A stretch of DNA of 58,114 nucleotides, from contig QCRA01000003.1 of NCBI GenBank assembly GCA_003212035.1, forward strand, positions 1 through 58,114. Direction: 5' to 3'. The notes beneath the pieces were generated by a model, which ran no database searches, was not told where the DNA came from, and saw only the letters and a program-made list of their open reading frames with translations. The stretch comes from Prochlorococcus sp. AG-459-D04. GTDB taxonomy: Bacteria > Cyanobacteriota > Cyanobacteriia > PCC-6307 > Cyanobiaceae. The translations under genes and the position numbers were made by a program. Of the stretch, positions 54,159 through 58,114 are shown in pieces. Numbering within the stretch: position 1 is the first letter of the stretch; each line of letters begins with the position of its first letter.

Positions 54159-55106
54159 CTACTTACCAGAGATAGTGCTAAATTGGCTTCCTGTTGTTTG
54201 AACGTTTAAGAATGGTGCTCTGCTAGCTACACCTGATTTCTCCCATGCTTTCACCATGGCTTGACTGACTTTTTTACCATTTTCCTTTTTACACAAAGCT
54301 AATATACTTGGTCCAGCCCCACTAATTGCGCATCCTAGAGCACCTGCATTTAGAGCGGCATCTTTAACTTCTAGTCCACCTTTGATAAGTTTCCATCTGT
54401 AGGGTTCATGAAGCTTATCAAACATTCCCTCTTTTATAAGTTCTTCATTTCCTGCTTTTAAGCCATTGAGTAACAAAGTAAGTGCCCCCATATTTGTTAC
54501 CGCATCAGATATAGGTATATTCTTGGGCATAACCTTTCTTGCTTCACTTGTGCTTAGACGAATTGCAGGTATTGCAACAACAGCTTTAATTGAATCGTGC
54601 CAATCACATCTAATGATTCTCCATCTTTGAGAAGACGACCTAGCTGTTAAACAAAGCCCTCCCAGGAGAGAGGGAACTACATTATCAGGATGACCTTCTA
54701 TATCAATGGCAAGTTCAAGGAGTTTTTCTTTTGACAATGGAGAGTTCATTATTGCATTTGCTCCGATTAGCCCAGCAACTATTGCCGTAGCACTACTTCC
54801 AAGTCCGCGTGCAGGAGGTACTGCCAACTTAACTCTTGCTTCAAGAGCAAAAGGATCTATATTTGCACTCCCCCATACTTTCTGAGCTGCTCTAAAAACT
54901 AAGTTTTCAGGTCCTCCTCTTAAGTGATTACCATCTGTACTTTCCATTTTTAAATCAAATCTATCTCCACCACCTTCAATTCTTGTAAAAATAAATTCAT
55001 TATACAAATCTAACGCTGCTCCGAGACAATCGAATCCAGGCCCTAAATTGGCAGTTGTTGAAGGCACTGATACCCTTATTTTTTTACCTACTTCAGGAAT
55101 AGACAT
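54159..55106 (-). CDS. thrB: Homoserine kinase
   Basis: ThrB phosphorylates homoserine for threonine synthesis. The 315 residues are a GHMP kinase: VSVPSTTANLGPGFDCLGAAL near 12-32, the phosphate-binding VPPARGLGSSATA at 96-108 and the C-terminal GALGCAISGAGPSILALCK near 254-272. The start is ATG at 55104-55106. It is directly downstream of glk (nine bases) and upstream of a 79-base gap before ndhD. With thrS upstream in the same run, threonine synthesis and charging genes sit together. Confidence 0.97.
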   Translation of the reverse strand: MSIPEVGKKIRVSVPSTTANLGPGFDCLGAALDLYNEFIFTRIEGGGDRFDLKMESTDGNHLRGGPENLVFRAAQKVWGSANIDPFALEARVKLAVPPARGLGSSATAIVAGLIGANAIMNSPLSKEKLLELAIDIEGHPDNVVPSLLGGLCLTARSSSQRWRIIRCDWHDSIKAVVAIPAIRLSTSEARKVMPKNIPISDAVTNMGALTLLLNGLKAGNEELIKEGMFDKLHEPYRWKLIKGGLEVKDAALNAGALGCAISGAGPSILALCKKENGKKVSQAMVKAWEKSGVASRAPFLNVQTTGSQFSTISGK

Positions 55107-55115
55107 TTTTTGTTT

Positions 55116-56150
55116 TTAAGTTTTTAAAAGCATTTTTGCTCTGCAGGCTGCACTAAAAAGTCCAAACTCTTCATCTAGAATTACTTTCATAGGTATTGTT
55201 TTAAGAATATCTTTTAATCTTCCCTTATCGAAAAATTGTTTCATAAATAAATCTGATTTAAAGTTTTTGAAATGTTTTGGTGCAGTTCCTCCAGAAATCC
55301 ATAACCCTCCAAAGCATAATTCTTGTAGAGCAATATCTCCTAACAAGGAGGCATAAGCATCTAACCATATTCTTTCAACTTCAATCATAAACTGATCTCC
55401 CTCGCTCGAAAGAGTACAAATTTTTTCAGGTAGTTCTTTCCTTGCAGTATCAATTATTTTAGATTCTCTTAAATATTTTTGTAGAGGATGGTTTTGGGCA
55501 TCAGGTTTGCTTAGTCTCCATTCGGCAATTCTTGATAAACCAGTACCGCTTATAATTCTTTCACAAGATATCCTCTCTACGTTTAGGTAATTCTTAAGCC
55601 AAATTTTTAATTCCCATTCTAATTTTGACTTTGGCGAATACTCAACATGACCACCTTCACTAGCTAAAACTTTTACCTTTCCACCTGATATTATTCCTCT
55701 TGCGATGCCCAAACCAGTCCCCGCTCCGACAATGGCATGCAAATCATTATTAGTTTCTTCAGAATGAGATCCATTTTGGATAGTAGAATATTGATTTTTT
55801 TTTAAATAAGGTATTCCATAAATTTGGACTGCGAAATCATTTATTAGCTCGCAGCTTTTGAAATTAAATTTGTTCTGTAATGCATTTCCAGAAATATTCC
55901 AAGACAAGTTAATGATTTTTGCTTCGTTGTTAGATAAAGGACCAGCCACGGCGAAACATGCAGAAGAAGGATAAGTAATATTTTTGCATTCATTTTTGAG
56001 AAAATCTTCTAGGATTAATTCAAAGGAATCCCAATCCGTAGATACATATTTTTTTTTGAATATTAATTTAGGCGAATCATCATTTATTTCTTTTTTGAAT
56101 ATCCCCAATAGAACCTTGGTACCTCCTAAATCACAAGCTAGAAAATTCAT
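55116..56150 (-). CDS. glk: Glucokinase
   Basis: Glk phosphorylates glucose with ATP. The 344 residues fit the bacterial glucokinase (Glk, GK_A) family of the hexokinase/actin superfamily: ACDLGGTKVLLGIF near 5-18 (phosphate loop), a FAVQIYG segment after LINDFA with the catalytic Asp in INDFAVQ, VGAGTGLGIARG near 141-152 and GGTAPKHF near 289-296. The start is ATG at 56148-56150. It lies ten bases after the thrS stop, in the same run as thrB. Confidence 0.94.
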   Translation of the reverse strand: MNFLACDLGGTKVLLGIFKKEINDDSPKLIFKKKYVSTDWDSFELILEDFLKNECKNITYPSSACFAVAGPLSNNEAKIINLSWNISGNALQNKFNFKSCELINDFAVQIYGIPYLKKNQYSTIQNGSHSEETNNDLHAIVGAGTGLGIARGIISGGKVKVLASEGGHVEYSPKSKLEWELKIWLKNYLNVERISCERIISGTGLSRIAEWRLSKPDAQNHPLQKYLRESKIIDTARKELPEKICTLSSEGDQFMIEVERIWLDAYASLLGDIALQELCFGGLWISGGTAPKHFKNFKSDLFMKQFFDKGRLKDILKTIPMKVILDEEFGLFSAACRAKMLLKT

Positions 56151-56160
56151 CTATTCGAAA

Positions 56161-58077
56161 TTATTCTGATCTCCCTTTTTTTTCTATTAATTCATCCATA
56201 AATTTGTATAGATTAGATAGGTCGAAAATTCCTAAATTTGTTCCATCCAAAGCTCTTAAAGCGACTGAATCAATTTCCTCTTCTTTATCTCCAATAACTG
56301 CAATTAAGGGAACTCTCCCTAGTGTTGCCTCTCTTATCTTATATCCTATTTTTTCATTTCGAACATCAACTTTTGATCGGTAACCATTATTATTTATTAA
56401 TTCATTAAACTTGAAACACTTTTCAATATTTCTATCAGTAATGCTTAATAAAGTTATTTGATAAGGGGCAAGCCAAATTGGGAATTTTGCCTCATATTGT
56501 TCAATTAATATTCCGATAAATCTCTCAAAGGATCCTAAAATAGCTCTGTGAAGCATAACTGGATTTCTTTTCTCATTATCAATATCTACATAAGTTGCAT
56601 CCAATCTAATAGGCATTGAGAAATCAACCTGAATAGTGCCGCATTGCCAGACTCTATTAAGACAATCTTTTAAGGAGAATTCTATTTTAGGACCATAAAA
56701 AGCCCCTTCTCCTGGTTGGAGTTCCCATTTTAGGTTCTTATTCTCGAGAGCTTTGGTAAGAGCCTCCTCTGATTTATCCCAAATCTCTTCACTACCTACC
56801 CTTTTTTCAGGGCGGGTTGATAATTTGATAATGATTTCATCAAAACCAAAAGTTTTATAAACCTCGAAAACAAGATCTATAAAAGTTGATACCTCTTCTT
56901 GAATTTGCTCTTCTGTGCAGAATATGTGTGCATCATCTTGAGTAAAGTTTCTTACTCTCATTAAGCCGTGCAGTGCACCAGAGGGCTCATTTCTGTGACA
57001 AGAACCAAATTCAGCAAGACGAATAGGTAAATCCTTATAACTTTTTAAACCTTGATTAAATACTTGTATATGGCATGGACAGTTCATTGGTTTAATTGCA
57101 TAAGTTCGATTTTCAGATGCAGTAGTAAACATATCGTCTCTAAATTTTTCCCAATGACCGGATTTTTCCCAAAGAGATTTATCAACAGCTTGTGGGGTTT
57201 TAATTTCTAAATAATCATTTTTTTTGAGTATTTCTCTTATGTAGTTTTCCAGTACTTGGTAAATTGTCCATCCATTTGGATGCCAAAAAATCATTCCTGG
57301 AGATTCTTCTTGTATATGAAAAAGTGAATGTTTTTTACCAAGTTTTCTATGATCCCTTTTTTCCGCTTCTTCAATTCTTGTTAAATAATCTTTGAGTTCT
57401 TTTTCTTTTGCCCATGCAGTTCCATATATTCTCTGTAATGATTCATTCTCACTATTCCCTCTCCAGTATGAACCTGATAATTTAAGTAATTTAAAGTGTC
57501 TCAAATGTCTAGTATTGGGCACGTGAGGCCCTCTACACATATCGATATATTCTTCGTGTTTGTATAAATTTATGAGCCCTTCTTCAGGAATTTCTTCAAT
57601 TATTCGTAATTTAAAAGTCTCATTTCTTTCTTTAAACGTTTTAATTGCCTCTTCTTTAGAAACTTGTAAAATTTCAACGTCATAGTTTGTATTTATTAAT
57701 TTATTAATTCTTTTTTCGATTTTTATTAAATCTTCAGGAGTAAATCTGTACTCAGAAGAAATATCATAATAAAAACCATCTTCAATTACAGGCCCAATCG
57801 CCATCTTAATGTCAGAGTAAATTTGTTTAACTGCATGACCAACAAGGTGAGCAAATGAATGTCTTATTATTTCAATTCCTTCTTTATCTTTTGATGTGAT
57901 GATTACAACTTCGGAATCTTTACTTATAGGAATAGTTGCATCAAGGAGAACATTATTTACTTTCCCAGCAATTGTTGCTTTAGCTAATCCAGCGCCTATA
58001 GTCTGGGCAATTTCAAGAATAGTTACAGATTTTTCGAAAACCTTTTTTGAACCATCAGGTAAGGTAATTATGGGCAT
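56161..58077 (-). CDS. thrS: Threonyl-tRNA synthetase
   Basis: ThrS charges tRNA-Thr. The 638 residues show the TGS domain (1-62), the editing domain with HSFAH at 73-77 and CRGPHV near 180-185, the class II catalytic core with [10 protein letters not shown] near 336-345 (zinc cysteine in NCPCH), [29 protein letters not shown] near 365-393 and the C-terminal anticodon-binding domain. All active-site regions are present and length is normal. The start is ATG at 58075-58077. A GGAG motif lies just upstream, inside the end of the preceding gene. Confidence 0.98.
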   Translation of the reverse strand: MPIITLPDGSKKVFEKSVTILEIAQTIGAGLAKATIAGKVNNVLLDATIPISKDSEVVIITSKDKEGIEIIRHSFAHLVGHAVKQIYSDIKMAIGPVIEDGFYYDISSEYRFTPEDLIKIEKRINKLINTNYDVEILQVSKEEAIKTFKERNETFKLRIIEEIPEEGLINLYKHEEYIDMCRGPHVPNTRHLRHFKLLKLSGSYWRGNSENESLQRIYGTAWAKEKELKDYLTRIEEAEKRDHRKLGKKHSLFHIQEESPGMIFWHPNGWTIYQVLENYIREILKKNDYLEIKTPQAVDKSLWEKSGHWEKFRDDMFTTASENRTYAIKPMNCPCHIQVFNQGLKSYKDLPIRLAEFGSCHRNEPSGALHGLMRVRNFTQDDAHIFCTEEQIQEEVSTFIDLVFEVYKTFGFDEIIIKLSTRPEKRVGSEEIWDKSEEALTKALENKNLKWELQPGEGAFYGPKIEFSLKDCLNRVWQCGTIQVDFSMPIRLDATYVDIDNEKRNPVMLHRAILGSFERFIGILIEQYEAKFPIWLAPYQITLLSITDRNIEKCFKFNELINNNGYRSKVDVRNEKIGYKIREATLGRVPLIAVIGDKEEEIDSVALRALDGTNLGIFDLSNLYKFMDELIEKKGRSE

Positions 58078-58080
58078 ATT

Positions 58081-58114
58081 TTATTTCTCCATTTCAAAGA
58101 ATCCCAATTTTGAT
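58081..58114 (-). CDS. trpS: End of a protein, probably tryptophanyl-tRNA synthetase (partial)
   Basis: Reading leftward from the right edge, a frame gives SKLGFFEMEK followed by TAA (58083-58081), three bases before the thrS start. The short KLGF-type ending resembles C-termini of tryptophanyl-tRNA synthetases, and thrS is next to trpS in other Prochlorococcus as I recall, but ten residues cannot prove it. The rest is outside the window. Confidence 0.35.
   Translation of the reverse strand, partial: SKLGFFEMEK

Overview
The window is a gene-dense, AT-rich stretch of a marine unicellular cyanobacterium, almost certainly a high-light-adapted Prochlorococcus. The evidence is direct: photosystem I PsaM, both protochlorophyllide reductases (light-dependent Por and dark-operative ChlLNB), a complete alpha-carboxysome operon with form IA RuBisCO, plastocyanin, NdhL and NdhD, very short intergenic gaps, frequent TTG/GTG starts and codon usage strongly biased to A/T. 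I saw no transposases, phage genes, CRISPR arrays or rRNA. Only one stretch longer than 300 bases lacks a gene (8465-8791, upstream of csoS1).

Layout. 1-102 is the tail of an unidentified gene. 125-2549 holds a LipM/LplA-type lipoyl-pathway enzyme, psaM, a one-pass membrane protein and por. 2556-6466 is chlN-chlB-chlL on the minus strand, convergent with por. 6624-16005 is the carboxysome neighbourhood: an unrecognised conserved-looking protein, csoS1D, a HAM1-type NTP pyrophosphatase, then csoS1-rbcL-rbcS-csoS2-csoSCA-csoS4A-csoS4B, the RuBisCO assembly factor acRAF, and a small convergent protein. 16091-28052 is mostly housekeeping: RidA, GloB, HisG, an ABC exporter, GNAT, a pair of sugar/nucleotidyl transferases, DnaA, a GST-like protein, glutathione reductase, a Ca2+/cation antiporter and dihydroorotase. 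tRNA-Leu(UAA), ndhL, a DUF3007-type protein and trpA follow. 29827-33751 is rich in regulators: cyAbrB, a small HTH protein, a DUF1232 protein and a group 2 sigma factor, plus hisIE and a PTPS/QueD-like protein. 33801-44092 is a long minus-strand block: clpB, petE, a dehydratase, hemE, glgB, a CocE/S15 hydrolase and three small proteins. 44145-50444 on the plus strand has a TamB-like giant, proA, folB and a small lipase-like hydrolase. 50437-58114 on the minus strand has an M3 peptidase, ndhD, thrB, glk, thrS and the probable end of trpS.

How the genes work together. The centre of the window couples light harvesting to carbon fixation. Por and ChlLNB make chlorophyllide, HemE feeds tetrapyrrole synthesis, PsaM, plastocyanin and NDH-1 subunits serve photosynthetic electron flow, and the carboxysome operon packages RuBisCO with its carbonic anhydrase inside a protein shell. 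GlgB and glucokinase handle stored carbon.

The least-explained parts are the repeat-rich leader region upstream of csoS1, hairpins that separate rbcL, rbcS and csoS2, a PTPS/QueD homologue with a substituted zinc ligand, and several small conserved-looking proteins beside the carboxysome and regulatory genes. I did not find clear evidence for a wholly new multi-gene system; the csoS1 leader is the best candidate for undescribed biology.
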